Shown here: positions 1 through 8,876 of the stretch, in pieces
How positions within the stretch are numbered: position 1 is the first letter of the stretch
How the letters are laid out: each line of letters starts with the position of its first letter
Assembly (NCBI RefSeq): GCF_003324565.1
Contig: NZ_QOLA01000007.1
Span: 248,001-312,000 of the forward strand
Reading direction: 5' to 3'
DNA length: 64,000 bases
From: Streptomyces sp. SDr-06
GTDB lineage: Bacteria > Actinomycetota > Actinomycetes > Streptomycetales > Streptomycetaceae
Made by a program: the position numbers and the translations under genes
The notes under the pieces: model-generated
What the model saw: only the letters and a program-made list of their open reading frames with translations
Told to the model about the DNA's origin: nothing
Database searches by the model: none

Positions 1-2288
1 CCGCCCGACGACTGCTCGCGGATTCGGTGTTGATCGTGTTCGCGACCCGGGAGGTCCCCGCGTTCGACGCGCCCGGCATCGAGACGCTGCGCCTGGAGGG
101 ACTGAACGAGGAGGCCAGTCTGCAACTGCTGGCCCGCGGCGGAAACGTGCCGATACTGGTCGGTGCCCGGCTGGCCGCGCTGACCATGGGCAATCCGCTC
201 GCCCTCCTGGAACTGCCGCGGGTGTTGTCCCTGGAGTCCGCGGAGAGCCTCAGCGAGCTGGTCGAGCCGCTGCCGACGACGAAGCTGCTGCAACGTGCCT
301 TCGCGGCGTCGCTGGTGACGATGTCGGCCCGGCAGAGACAGGCTCTGCTGGTGTGCGCGGCGGCGGGCAGCGCGGACCTGGAGGTGGTGGCGCGGGCCCT
401 CGAAGCGCTCGACCTGCGGCTCGCGGCACTGGACGAGGGCACCGTCAGCGGCCTGGTGCAGATCACCGGCCGTGCGGTGACGTTCCGCCATCCGCTGATC
501 AGGTCGGCCGTCTACTCGGGAGCCGGCCCGGGTGAACGGTGGCAGGCACACGCCGCGTTGGCCGGAGCGTGCACATCACCGAAGGACGCGGACCGCAGGG
601 CCTGGCACCTCGCCTGCGCGACGGTCGGGCCGGACGAACAGGTCGCGGCCGCGTTGGCGGCCACCGCCGACCGCGCCCGGCGGCACGGCGGGATCGTCGC
701 GCAGGCCGCCGCCCTGGAACGGGCCGCCGAGCTGACCGGGGAGCCCGTCCTGCGGGCCAGGAGAATCTGCGCGGCCGCGACGATCTGGTCCGCCGCGGGC
801 GCGCTCGACCATTCCGAGGAACTGCTCGACCAGGCGGAGGCCCTGGCGGGGGACGACGTCAGCGCGCGCATCGAGGTGTTGGGCGACCGCGCTTACCACG
901 CGGTCCTGCGCGGGCGGACCGGCGACATCTTCGACGCGCTCGTCGCGGAGGCGGCCGGGGCCGGACCGGAGGACAGGCTGGCGGCCGGCCGGATGCTCAG
1001 TCTGGCCATGAACGCCCCGCTGGCCCGGTGGCACGTCGCGGCAACGCTCGACGTCTGTACGAAGGTGATGGCGCTGACCGCCCCGGACGGCCGGCCCAAC
1101 CCCGTCTTCCCCAAAGGGGCGGTGCGCCTGGCGCTGGCGCAGGTGCTCGCCGGGCAGCCGGCCGGCGCGGAGCTGGCGCGTGCGTGTGTCGCGGTCTGCG
1201 AGCGGCACGTGCCGAACGGGGCGTGCGCGGAACTGGCCGAGGTCCTGATGTACATCGAGGACTACGACCTGGCACGCCGCATGATCGAACATGACGTGGC
1301 CGCGGCCCGAGCCGTCGGCGACATCGCGTTGCTCGGCTACGGTCTGCGCCGTCGCGCCCAGGTGGAGGTCCGCGTCGGCCGCCCCCTCACGGCGTACTCC
1401 GACGCGCTGGAGTGCGCCGGGCTCGCCGACGCGATGGCGCAGCCGACCACCATCGCGGCCTCCCGCGCGACGCTCGCCATGGTCACCGCCGTTCTCGGCC
1501 GTGCCGAGGACTGCGCGGCCCATGCCGAGGAGGCGATGCGGCTGTGCCCGGACGACCTGGAGACCGAGGCACGGGTCCGGTACGCGCTGGGCCTCGTGGC
1601 GCTGGCGGGCGGCCGGATCGCCGACGCCGTCCCCGAGCTGCGCCGGGCGGACACGGTGCTGCGCGCCGTCGTCGAACCCGCTGTCGTGCCCGTCATCGCC
1701 GACCTGGCCGAGGCTCTGGTGCGGGCCGGGCTGACCGCGGAGGCGCGGGGCGTTCTGGACCGGCTGGACGCCGCCGTCGCCGCGACGGGCCGCCGTGGCC
1801 GACGGGCCGCGGCGCTGCGGTGCCGCGCGCTGCTGGCGCGTGGCACCGCAGCCGGATCGTTGTTCACCGCGGCGCTCGAGGCACACCGCGACGTCGATGA
1901 ACCGTTGGAGCGGGCCAGAACGCTGCTGTGCCAAGGCCAGTGGCTGCGCCGGTCCAGACGTCGCCAGGACGCCCACCAGCCGCTCGCGGCGGCGCTGGAG
2001 GTCTTTGAGTCGGCCGAGGCCACGCTGTGGGCGGAGCAGGCCCGCCACGAACTGACGCTGCTCGGCCTGCGCGCCGTGCCGAAGGCCGACCGGCCTGATC
2101 TGGGGGTGCTCACGCCACAGGAGTGGCGCATCGCCTGGGCGGCGGCACAGGGCCGCACGAGCAGAGAGATCGCCGCCGAAGTGCTGCTGTCCATACGCAC
2201 GGTGGACTACCACCTGGGCAACGTCTACCGAAAACTGGGCGTCTCGTCGCGCCGTGCACTGATCCGGCAGCTGAAGCCTGTCCCGTAG
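1..2288 (+). CDS. LuxR family (LAL-type) transcriptional regulator, 5' end outside window
   Basis: This is the 3' part of a large LuxR-type ATP-binding regulator (LAL family). The frame is open from base 3, so the start codon lies upstream; the first GTG at 27 falls inside the conserved phrase LIVFATRE of the ATPase domain and is not the start. About 762 residues are visible. They comprise the end of the NTPase module, a long helical, TPR-like middle region, and a C-terminal LuxR helix-turn-helix in the last 60 residues with TPQEW, SREIAAEV and RTVDYHLGNVYRKLGVSSR. The family binds DNA through this HTH and often controls secondary metabolism. A hairpin overlaps the stop codon, so transcription probably ends here. 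The Walker A motif cannot be seen and the target genes are unknown. Confidence 0.9.
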   Translation, partial: ARRLLADSVLIVFATREVPAFDAPGIETLRLEGLNEEASLQLLARGGNVPILVGARLAALTMGNPLALLELPRVLSLESAESLSELVEPLPTTKLLQRAFAASLVTMSARQRQALLVCAAAGSADLEVVARALEALDLRLAALDEGTVSGLVQITGRAVTFRHPLIRSAVYSGAGPGERWQAHAALAGACTSPKDADRRAWHLACATVGPDEQVAAALAATADRARRHGGIVAQAAALERAAELTGEPVLRARRICAAATIWSAAGALDHSEELLDQAEALAGDDVSARIEVLGDRAYHAVLRGRTGDIFDALVAEAAGAGPEDRLAAGRMLSLAMNAPLARWHVAATLDVCTKVMALTAPDGRPNPVFPKGAVRLALAQVLAGQPAGAELARACVAVCERHVPNGACAELAEVLMYIEDYDLARRMIEHDVAAARAVGDIALLGYGLRRRAQVEVRVGRPLTAYSDALECAGLADAMAQPTTIAASRATLAMVTAVLGRAEDCAAHAEEAMRLCPDDLETEARVRYALGLVALAGGRIADAVPELRRADTVLRAVVEPAVVPVIADLAEALVRAGLTAEARGVLDRLDAAVAATGRRGRRAAALRCRALLARGTAAGSLFTAALEAHRDVDEPLERARTLLCQGQWLRRSRRRQDAHQPLAAALEVFESAEATLWAEQARHELTLLGLRAVPKADRPDLGVLTPQEWRIAWAAAQGRTSREIAAEVLLSIRTVDYHLGNVYRKLGVSSRRALIRQLKPVP

Positions 2289-2300
2289 GGCGGGCTTCAG
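2271..2300 (+). terminator. Hairpin terminator of the LuxR gene
   Basis: CTGAAGCC at 2271-2278 pairs with GGCTTCAG at 2293-2300, and further GC pairs lie inside. The stem overlaps the stop codon at 2286-2288. There is no T-tract, as is usual for Streptomyces terminators. Confidence 0.6.
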
Positions 2301-2644
2301 CTCCTGGTGTCCGGGCGCGGAGGGCGAGCGAGGTGCCAGGTCCTGGGTCGCACTTCCGTGAACGGATCCGCAGAACTACCGGTCGGAAGCCCGAACATGG
2401 CGGTGCCGTGGCCGCAAGAGGGCGGCCGCGGCCCCTTTTCACAGTTCACAGGCCGCGTGTTTTCCCTGTCAGAACTACGGATCCACGGTGCGTGACGGCT
2501 CAACATACTGGGTTCCATCGATCAGCAAGGGCCCGCGGGGACGGGCCTGTCGGTGTTCGACCCTCCTGACGTCGGAGAACCCAAGAGCGAGACGGGGCTC
2601 TCACCCGACCACTATGTCTCGCGCCGTTTGCAAAGGGGAGTGCA

Positions 2645-3172
2645 ATGAGGACCAGCACATTCACGGGGAGGGCCGCCGCCTCGGCCGCCGTCGTTCTCGC
2701 CGTCGTGTTCGGATCGGCCGGGGCGGCGCACGCCGCCGACAGGTCTTCGCCGGTCGCCTCGTCCCACCACGCTGCGTCGGCCCACGGCCGCCTGGCGGCT
2801 CCGGGGGCGACGCTGACCGACGCGTCGATCACGTTCTTCACCCTCGACGACAACAAGGACAGTGACACGCTGCTGTCCATCCAGGTCCTGGACCGCAACA
2901 ACAAGGTGGCCGCCTCGGCGACGGGATTCTTCGGGCAGTTCGGCGACGGTACGACCCGCCCGATCACCTTGAAGGTGCGGGCGGGTTTCACCTGGGACGC
3001 ACTGCAGGCAGGTCACCTGCGGCTGAACATCCAGCCGCACGGCGACGACACATGGAAGTTCGGATACGAACTCGACCTGGGCTTCTCGGACGGGGATTTC
3101 GCGCCGACCATCGCGAACCGTCTGTCCCTGAGCGAGGACAACAAGACGCGGCTGGACCCGCTGCAGTTCTGA
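2645..3172 (+). CDS. Secreted hypothetical protein
   Basis: A 175-residue protein starting at ATG 2645 behind AAAGGGGAGTGC. The N-terminus has a positive start (MRTSTFTGR), a hydrophobic Ala/Val stretch and an AHA-A type cleavage site near residue 30, so it is probably Sec-exported. The mature part is rich in beta-prone segments with Asp clusters (TLDDNKDSDT, GDDTWKFGYE) and looks like a compact beta-sandwich, possibly C2- or PLAT-like. I do not recognise a named family. It is followed by a GC-rich stem and appears monocistronic. The preceding 340 bp hold no gene. Confidence 0.75.
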   Translation: MRTSTFTGRAAASAAVVLAVVFGSAGAAHAADRSSPVASSHHAASAHGRLAAPGATLTDASITFFTLDDNKDSDTLLSIQVLDRNNKVAASATGFFGQFGDGTTRPITLKVRAGFTWDALQAGHLRLNIQPHGDDTWKFGYELDLGFSDGDFAPTIANRLSLSEDNKTRLDPLQF

Positions 3173-3227
3173 ACTGAACCCCGAGTGCCGTGACGACTGC
3201 CCGGATCCGCATCCGGGGACGTGCGCT

Positions 3228-3251
3228 CCTCCTCCTCTGCCGAGGGGGAGG
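3228..3251 (+). terminator. Probable terminator after secreted gene
   Basis: CCTCCTCC and GGGGGAGG can pair (one G-T wobble) around an 8-nt loop, 56 bases after the stop of the secreted gene. Confidence 0.4.
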
Positions 3252-3428
3252 GGTGGACAAAGCGGGGCGTGAGCTTCCAAGGATGTCGTTTTCCAGCACG
3301 GGGCAAGGTCGGAATTAGCCATTCCGGCCAGGGTCGGTGATCATTCGGTGCCGGGTCCGAAGTCCCGTACTGCGGGCCTGCCTTACGTGCGCGCAGCCCG
3401 CGCTTTCCAGGCACCTTCAGGGGGAACC

Positions 3429-4169
3429 GTGCCCGCTCACCACACCACCACGCAGGGCGCCGAGAGCGCGTCGGACGCCGGGGCGCCCGGCCCGCAGGAG
3501 CGTCCTGGCCCGCCGGCCCGGTCCGGGGGCGCCGCGGCTCTCGGATGGGTCCTCACCATCGGTCTCAACGTGGTCGCTCCGATCCTCACGTACAACGCGC
3601 TCCACGACCACGGCTGGAGCGAGTTCACCGCGCTCCTGGCCGGGGGCGCCTGGCCGGTGCTCGACAGTGTCTTCCATCTCGCATGGCGCCGCCGGCTGGA
3701 CGAGTTCGCCATCGTCACCCTGGTGTTTCTGGTGATCACGGCCGTGGTGTCGCTCGTGGGCGCGCACTCGGCACGGGCCCTGCTGGTCAAGGACTCCGCC
3801 GTGACGGGGCTGTTCGGGCTCCTGTGCCTGGCGACACTGCTGGCCCCGCGCCCGCTGATGTTCTACTTCGGCCGCAAGTTCGCGACCGACGGCACCGCCG
3901 AGAGCACCGCGTGGTGGAACGGCCTGTGGCAGTACGAGGGCTTCCGCAGGACCATCACCACCATGACCGCGGTCTGGGGTGTCGCCTACTGCCTGGAGGC
4001 CGTGGCCCGGGTCGGACTCGTGTACGCGCTGAGTACGGACGTCATGGTGTACCTCAGCCCGTTCATGATCTACGGCGTCCTCGGCATCCTCGTCGTGTGG
4101 ACCACCCTGTACGGCAAGCGGTCGCGCCGCCGGGGTGAGCAGCTCGCTGCCGCAACCGCGGCCCCGTGA
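3429..4169 (+). CDS. VC0807-family integral membrane protein
   Basis: About 246 residues from GTG 3429, chosen because AGGGGG lies 6-11 bases upstream and residues before it look non-coding; the frame stays open to 3348. The first 45 residues are Pro/Gly/Ala-rich and probably cytoplasmic. Then follow about six hydrophobic segments, beginning with LGWVLTIGLNVVAPILTYNAL and ending with the segment around YGVLGILVVWTTLYG, with a basic tail (KRSRRRGEQ). The pattern W-P-V-L-D followed by RRRLDEFA and WNGLW matches the uncharacterised VC0807 family of membrane proteins. Its function is not known. It is convergent with the enolase gene. Confidence 0.75.
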   Translation: MPAHHTTTQGAESASDAGAPGPQERPGPPARSGGAAALGWVLTIGLNVVAPILTYNALHDHGWSEFTALLAGGAWPVLDSVFHLAWRRRLDEFAIVTLVFLVITAVVSLVGAHSARALLVKDSAVTGLFGLLCLATLLAPRPLMFYFGRKFATDGTAESTAWWNGLWQYEGFRRTITTMTAVWGVAYCLEAVARVGLVYALSTDVMVYLSPFMIYGVLGILVVWTTLYGKRSRRRGEQLAAATAAP

Positions 4170-4282
4170 CCACGGGAAGGGTGAGCTGGGCCGCCGCGAA
4201 GAGGTCACGGCCGTAGGAGAGGGCGGGGGCCTGCGCTGCTGAAGAACGGGCATCGCGCCGTCGCGAAGGATCGCGCCCGCGA

Positions 4283-4311
4283 GCGGGCCCCCGGTCGACC
4301 CGGGGGCCCGC
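4283..4311. terminator. Bidirectional terminator between VC0807 gene and enolase
   Basis: A perfect 12-bp stem, GCGGGCCCCCGG with its complement, encloses a 5-nt loop between two convergent genes. Confidence 0.75.
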
Positions 4312-4335
4312 AGGGTGGCCGGCCCCTCCTTCTGT

Positions 4336-5643
4336 TCACGCCCGGCGCAGTACGGCTGCGCCCGCGAAGCGTGCCGCGTCGCCCAACTCCTCCTCGATCC
4401 TGATCAGTTGGTTGTACTTGGCCGTGCGGTCGGAGCGGGAGAGCGAGCCGGTCTTGATCTGACCGCAGCCGGTCGCCACGGCCAGATCCGCGATGGTGGT
4501 GTCCTCCGTCTCGCCCGAGCGGTGCGACATGACAGCCGTCCAGCCCGCCTGGTGGGCGGTGGCCACGGCGGTCAGTGCCTCGGTCAGGGTCCCGATCTGA
4601 TTGACCTTGATCAGGACCGAATTGCCGACGCCGGTACGGATGCCTTCCCGCAGCAGCGTCTCGTTGGTGCAGAACACGTCGTCGCCGGTGAGCTGGCAGC
4701 GGTCGCCCACGCGGGCGGTCAGCTCGCGCCAGCCGTCGAGGTCGTTCTCCGCCATCGGATCCTCGATGGAGACGACGGGGTAGGCATCGATGAGCTTGAC
4801 CAGGTAGTCGGCGTGCTCGGAAGGGGTACGGCGCACACCCTCGCCCGTGTAGTCGTACAGTCCGTCGCGGAAGAACTCCGACGACGCCGGGTCCATGACC
4901 AGGCCGATGTCCGCGCCGGGGCGGTAGCCGGTGCGCTCGATGGCGGCCATCACGAAGTCGAGGGCCTCCTCGGCGGTGCGCAGAGCGGGCGCGAAGCCGC
5001 CCTCGTCGCCGACGCCCGTGGAGTGCCCGGCGGCCAGCAGGTCGCGGCGCAGGGTGTGGAAGACCTCGCTGCCCATGCGGACGGCTTCGGCGAAGGTGTC
5101 CGCGCCCACGGGCGCGATCATGAACTCCTGGAAATCCAGCGGATTGTCGGCGTGGGCGCCGCCGTTCACGATGTTCATCATCGGCAGCGGCAGGAGGTGG
5201 GCGTCGGCGCCGCCGAGGTAGCGGTAGAGGGGCTGGCGGTGGGCTGCCGCGGTGGCCTTTGCGGTGGCGAGGGAGACACCGAGGATCGCGTTGGCGCCGA
5301 GCCGGGACTTCGTGGCGGTGCCGTCGAGGGAGGCCAGTGCGGCGTCGAGCCCCGCTTGGTCCACCGCGTCCCTGCCGCGTACGGACGCCGCGATCTCCCC
5401 GTTGACGTGGTCGACCGCACGGTCGACACCCTTGCCGTGCCAGCGCGCGGAGTCTCCGTCACGCAGTTCCACGGCCTCCCGGGCTCCGGTCGAGGCGCCG
5501 GAGGGGACGGCCGCGCGCCCCAGGGAACCGTCCGCCAGGACGACATCGACCTCGACCGTGGGGTTGCCCCGGCTGTCGATGATCCGGCGGGCGGCGACGG
5601 TCTCGATGGTGGTGTCGAGGGTCTCGACTGGCATTGCGGACAT
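4336..5643 (-). CDS. eno: Enolase (phosphopyruvate hydratase), probable second copy
   Basis: 435 residues, full length for the family. It catalyses 2-phosphoglycerate to phosphoenolpyruvate in cytoplasmic glycolysis. All key residues are present: substrate loop SGAST (about 49-52), general acid in GDEGGFAP (E214), metal ligands D251 (MDPASSEF), E294 (SIEDP) and D321 (LTGDD), catalytic base K346 (LIKVNQ) and [10 protein letters not shown] at 373-382. The start at 5643 has GGAAGGA upstream. The gene stands alone rather than in the usual housekeeping setting and is divergent from a MarR regulator, which suggests a regulated accessory enolase. The intergenic operator array lies 78 bp upstream of its start codon. 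That it is a second genomic copy is inference. Confidence 0.93.
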   Translation of the reverse strand: MSAMPVETLDTTIETVAARRIIDSRGNPTVEVDVVLADGSLGRAAVPSGASTGAREAVELRDGDSARWHGKGVDRAVDHVNGEIAASVRGRDAVDQAGLDAALASLDGTATKSRLGANAILGVSLATAKATAAAHRQPLYRYLGGADAHLLPLPMMNIVNGGAHADNPLDFQEFMIAPVGADTFAEAVRMGSEVFHTLRRDLLAAGHSTGVGDEGGFAPALRTAEEALDFVMAAIERTGYRPGADIGLVMDPASSEFFRDGLYDYTGEGVRRTPSEHADYLVKLIDAYPVVSIEDPMAENDLDGWRELTARVGDRCQLTGDDVFCTNETLLREGIRTGVGNSVLIKVNQIGTLTEALTAVATAHQAGWTAVMSHRSGETEDTTIADLAVATGCGQIKTGSLSRSDRTAKYNQLIRIEEELGDAARFAGAAVLRRA

Positions 5644-5720
5644 GGGAGGTCCTTCCCGTTGTCATGTGCCCGGGCCCCGGCTGCGACAGCGCTGGCGCTG
5701 AGCCCGACAGGAAAAACCAT

Positions 5721-5785
5721 ACAGCAATGCTGTGCAGTTTTGCTGTACAGCGTTGCTGTGCAGGTCAGCCGCGCAGCAAGGCTGA
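5721..5785. promoter_or_regulatory. Array of five phased 13-bp inverted-repeat units, probable MarR operator
   Basis: Five contiguous 13-bp units start at 5721, 5734, 5747, 5760 and 5773. Units 1 and 3 (ACAGCAATGCTGT and ACAGCGTTGCTGT) are perfect ACAGC-N3-GCTGT palindromes. Unit 2 (GCAGTTTTGCTGT) and unit 5 (GCAGCAAGGCTGA) are good matches, and unit 4 (GCAGGTCAGCCGC) is weak. The array fills the enolase/MarR divergent gap and ends 20 bp before the MarR start. Confidence 0.75.
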
Positions 5786-5805
5786 CCAGCGGGGTAAAGT
5801 GCCCT

Positions 5806-6228
5806 ATGCCCATCTCGGAAGCCGCCGCCATCGCCGCTGAACTGCGCACCGCCATGGGCAAGCTCACCCGCCGCGTCCAGCACGAGGACCGCATCCCGCT
5901 GGGCCAGGTCGCCGTGCTCGGCGCGCTGGACCGCAACGGCGCCATGACCACCAGCGACCTCGCCGCTGATCAGCGCGTGCGCCCGCAGTCGATGGCCCGG
6001 GCGGTGGGGCTGCTCATGGAACAGGACCTCATCACACGCCGGGCCCATCCCACGGACGGCCGCAAGTCGCTGGTCGAGCTGTCCGACGCGGGCCGCGCCG
6101 CGCTCGACGCGGAGCGCGGCCGCAGGGTCGGATGGCTCGCGCAGGCCATCGAGGCCGAACTCACCGATGAGGAGCGGGCGTTGCTCGCACGGAGCGCAGC
6201 CCTGCTGGAGCGCCTCGCCACCCGATAG
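5806..6228 (+). CDS. MarR family transcriptional regulator
   Basis: 140 residues from ATG 5806; the frame is open far upstream but that part is antisense to enolase and is discarded. The winged helix-turn-helix is clear: LGQVAVLGALDRNGAMTTSD, then the recognition helix RVRPQSMARAVGLLMEQDL, then the wing with the DGRKS motif (HPTDGRKSLVELS) typical of MarR proteins, and a C-terminal dimerisation helix. It is divergent from enolase with the 13-bp operator array between them, so it probably represses itself and the enolase gene. The ligand is unknown. Confidence 0.9.
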   Translation: MPISEAAAIAAELRTAMGKLTRRVQHEDRIPLGQVAVLGALDRNGAMTTSDLAADQRVRPQSMARAVGLLMEQDLITRRAHPTDGRKSLVELSDAGRAALDAERGRRVGWLAQAIEAELTDEERALLARSAALLERLATR

Positions 6229-6312
6229 GCGGGTCCGTCGGGCATGGCGTCAGCCACACACTCCCGTGCCGCGCCCATCACCCCCTTCCCGGCACCGCAC
6301 GCGCCGCGCGCG

Positions 6313-6750
6313 TCAGGAGCAACGGCCGCTGCCGCTGTAGCAGGGGGTGTAGTGGGGGTTGGGCGCCGGCGGCGGCCCGGGGTGGGACTTGTCGTAGTCG
6401 TGCTGCGTCAGGGCGAGAAGTACGGCCACCAACGCGGCGGCCAAGATTTGCAGGACGACGGTCCAGGGGGCGCGGGAGAGCGCCGCGATGACGACAAGCA
6501 GCACGATGGCGCCAAGGAAGTACTCGAGCCAGGCGATGTCGGCCAGGTGCGACGCGTCGATCCGGGTCCGATCGCCCTGGGCGGCCCAGACGTCCATGCC
6601 CTCGGAAAGGGCCCTCCCCAGGCCGACCGCGATCTCGATCATGGACAGCAGAAGACCGGCGGCCACATCCGTGCCGAGGGACGTCCTGCTGGACCAGGGT
6701 CGCGGCAGACGGGCTGCTGCTGTGACGAGTACCTGTCTCATGGACCGCAC
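6313..6750 (-). CDS. Small membrane protein, DUF6234-like
   Basis: Up to 145 residues; the start could be the first Met or the one three codons later (MRQVL). It has a basic N-terminus, hydrophobic segments around TDVAAGLLLSMIEIAVGLG, LGAIVLLVVIAALSRAPW and LQILAAALVAVLLALTQ, and the ending HYTPCYSGSGRC. The QHDYDKSHPGP segment followed by HYTPC resembles the Streptomyces DUF6234 family as I recall it; this assignment is tentative. Function unknown. It is convergent with the MarR gene. Confidence 0.65.
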   Translation of the reverse strand: MRSMRQVLVTAAARLPRPWSSRTSLGTDVAAGLLLSMIEIAVGLGRALSEGMDVWAAQGDRTRIDASHLADIAWLEYFLGAIVLLVVIAALSRAPWTVVLQILAAALVAVLLALTQHDYDKSHPGPPPAPNPHYTPCYSGSGRCS

Positions 6751-6915
6751 CGTGCCAGACCTTCTGGGGGCGCGCCTGAGTACGCCTACTCATGCGTGCC
6801 TCGCGGTCTACGCACAGGGCCCGAGCGGCGGGGCGAGCTGGCTGGCCGCCCAGGGCACGGGCGTCCCCGCCGTGGGGCGCACCGGGCCCTGAACCGGCGA
6901 CGTGAATGAACTCGC

Positions 6916-7710
6916 CTACAGGGGGCGCACGGTGAGGATCTGTTCGGCGTGGCCGACGGGGCCGTCGATGTCGTGCAGGACGCTACTGGTGAGCCCCTGC
7001 CCCGTCGGGCCGAAGGTGGCCGTGGTGTCCAGCCCGGTCCACGGGCCGCGCGGCTGGCGGTGCAGGTGGATCGTCAGGTCGAGGTTGGGGAACATCCACG
7101 CCGTGGGGTCCTGTTGCACGGCGATCCCATTGGCGGTGTCGACGAGAGCGATGTACGAGGCGAGGGTGCTGCTCGGCTCGCCCGCGATCAGGTCGACGAG
7201 CGAGGACACCCAGGCAGTCGCGCGGCCCTTGCGGGCCGGCGCAGTCCGGCGGACGTCGATGGAGGAGACGTAGCCCCCGTCCCACTCCTCGCCCATCGCC
7301 CAGGGAGCGAGCTGTTCGGGGGCGGGGATCCGCTCGTGGGGGCTGTCGGCGACCGACGTGGTGTCCAGGGACGCCAGCAGCCAGGCCCGGGCGCGGACCA
7401 CCGGGCGCCCTGCGATGATCACGGTCGCTTCGACGAGTTCGATGGTGCGGCCCGGGCGCACGGTCTCGACGGTGATCTCGCACTCGTCGAGGGCGACGCG
7501 GCCAAGGATGTCGTAGCTGATCCTTGCGAGCGTCAAGGGCTCGGGGCGCTGGGCGAGATGGCGTTCCATCACGTGGACGACAAGCCCCGAGAGCGGGCTG
7601 AAGTGCTGCTCATCGCTCTGCCATGCACCACCCGCGTGAGCCGTGGGTTTGTAGGTGTGCTCGCCCGTCCGCTCGTAGTAGCTCTCACGCGCGACGATGC
7701 CGGTGGTCAC
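6916..7710 (-). CDS. Acyl-CoA thioesterase family protein (TesB-like double hotdog)
   Basis: 264 residues. The N-terminal half has YERTGEHTYKPTAHAGGAW, HFSPLSGLVVHVME and RISYDILGRVALDE, and the C-terminal half has a second hotdog-like segment ending GVGH-like PVGHAEQ. This layout matches the thioesterase-like superfamily of TesB-type double hotdog proteins, which hydrolyse acyl-CoA thioesters in the cytoplasm. The start at 7710 (MTTGIVARESYYE) lies behind GGAGACC. Substrate and pathway are not evident; the neighbours do not form a fatty-acid operon. Confidence 0.75.
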   Translation of the reverse strand: MTTGIVARESYYERTGEHTYKPTAHAGGAWQSDEQHFSPLSGLVVHVMERHLAQRPEPLTLARISYDILGRVALDECEITVETVRPGRTIELVEATVIIAGRPVVRARAWLLASLDTTSVADSPHERIPAPEQLAPWAMGEEWDGGYVSSIDVRRTAPARKGRATAWVSSLVDLIAGEPSSTLASYIALVDTANGIAVQQDPTAWMFPNLDLTIHLHRQPRGPWTGLDTTATFGPTGQGLTSSVLHDIDGPVGHAEQILTVRPL

Positions 7711-7955
7711 GGGATCGGTCTCCTTGATGGGGTGAAGCGGGCTGTGCTGGGGCGTTTGTCAGTGGGTCGGGGGAGGGGTGACATCGCCTGTCACCGTAAT
7801 CCCCGCGCCGTAGGCTATCTGGGGGCGTCCATGTGCTTGTGGCGGGTGCCGGTCGGTCGCCCGGCCCAAGCCAAACCGCCCGGCTCAGGAGTGACACTGA
7901 GGCCGGGCGGAATTCTGATGTGGAGCAACTCCACGCTGCGAGCTCGGAGTTCGGC

Positions 7956-8618
7956 TCAGTTGCCGCCGCCCTGGCCGGCGCTGCCGATCGGGCCGACCTT
8001 CACCGGCGAGCTGCCGTCCTCCGCGGGCAGCGTGGCGCCGCCGGGCCAGGTGAGGGTGACGGTCTTGGTTTCGCTCGGCGGGGTGACCAGCAGTCCGGTG
8101 ATGCGCACGCCGGACCCGCCGGTCTTGTTGATGGGGTAGGTGATGCCGAAGTCGATCGACTGCCCGACCTTGAGGGTGGTCGCGGGGGCCGGTTCCCCGG
8201 TGCGCTTGGCGGACACAGTGCCCGCGTTGGTCTTGAGGTCGACACCGGCGTAGCCGGATATGGCGCAGGCGTGACCGCCGTGGTTCTTCAGCTCGACCAC
8301 GACGGTGCCGTTGGCGTCGCCACTGATGGTGCGGTCCTTGGCCGTGAACTCCAGCTCGGAGGTGCGGCACTTGGCAGCCTTGCTGTTCCCGCCGGAGCCG
8401 GTTCCTGCGGTCGAGCCCTGCCCGCCGGTGTTCTTGCCACCGCTCTGGGCGCCGCCCGATCCCGAAGAGCCCGACGGGGCGGCCGTGCTGGGGGCCGGGG
8501 TGCCGCTCGAAGGGCTTTGCGTGGCGTCCGCGTCGCCGTTCTGGCACGCCGTCATCAGCATCGTGCCGCTGAGGAGGGCTGCGGAGACGAGGAAGGCCTT
8601 GCGACGGTTGCCGGACAT
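7956..8618 (-). CDS. DUF4232 domain lipoprotein
   Basis: 220 residues. A type II signal peptide ends in the lipobox LMTAC (Cys25), so the protein is probably anchored to the outer face of the membrane. A Ser/Thr/Gly/Pro-rich linker of about 50 residues follows, then a DUF4232 beta domain starting at KCRTSELEF and including NHGGHACAISGYAGVDL. Two cysteines, in KCRT and HACAI, are placed as in this family and probably form a disulphide. Function unknown. It is divergent from the DUF4328 gene across 258 bp that hold the promoters. Confidence 0.85.
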   Translation of the reverse strand: MSGNRRKAFLVSAALLSGTMLMTACQNGDADATQSPSSGTPAPSTAAPSGSSGSGGAQSGGKNTGGQGSTAGTGSGGNSKAAKCRTSELEFTAKDRTISGDANGTVVVELKNHGGHACAISGYAGVDLKTNAGTVSAKRTGEPAPATTLKVGQSIDFGITYPINKTGGSGVRITGLLVTPPSETKTVTLTWPGGATLPAEDGSSPVKVGPIGSAGQGGGN

Positions 8619-8876
8619 GAAAACCCCTTGGTATCGCTTGGTCGAAGCTGAGCCGCTGACGGCTCACGAGTGCTTGTTCGATCACTATGAAGGGGCCCTG
8701 AGCCAAGGGGACAGGGATGTCGCCTCTCTACGACACCCCTGTCACAGACCGGTGACATGATCGCGGCGCACAGGGCGTACGAGATATCCGTTTCGCCTGG
8801 CCAGACCACATGGCATACGTTGCTCCGGCGCCCACTCACGTGGGCCGTCTGCACATTTCCTCGGGGGGTCCCATCC

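Noticed and set aside
576-2213. 545-codon minus-strand frame opposite the LuxR regulator
   Set aside because: Shadow frame without motifs; the LuxR protein is complete on the plus strand.
4315-5805. Long N-terminal extension of the MarR frame
   Set aside because: It is antisense to enolase; the MarR protein starts at 5806 with the usual family length.
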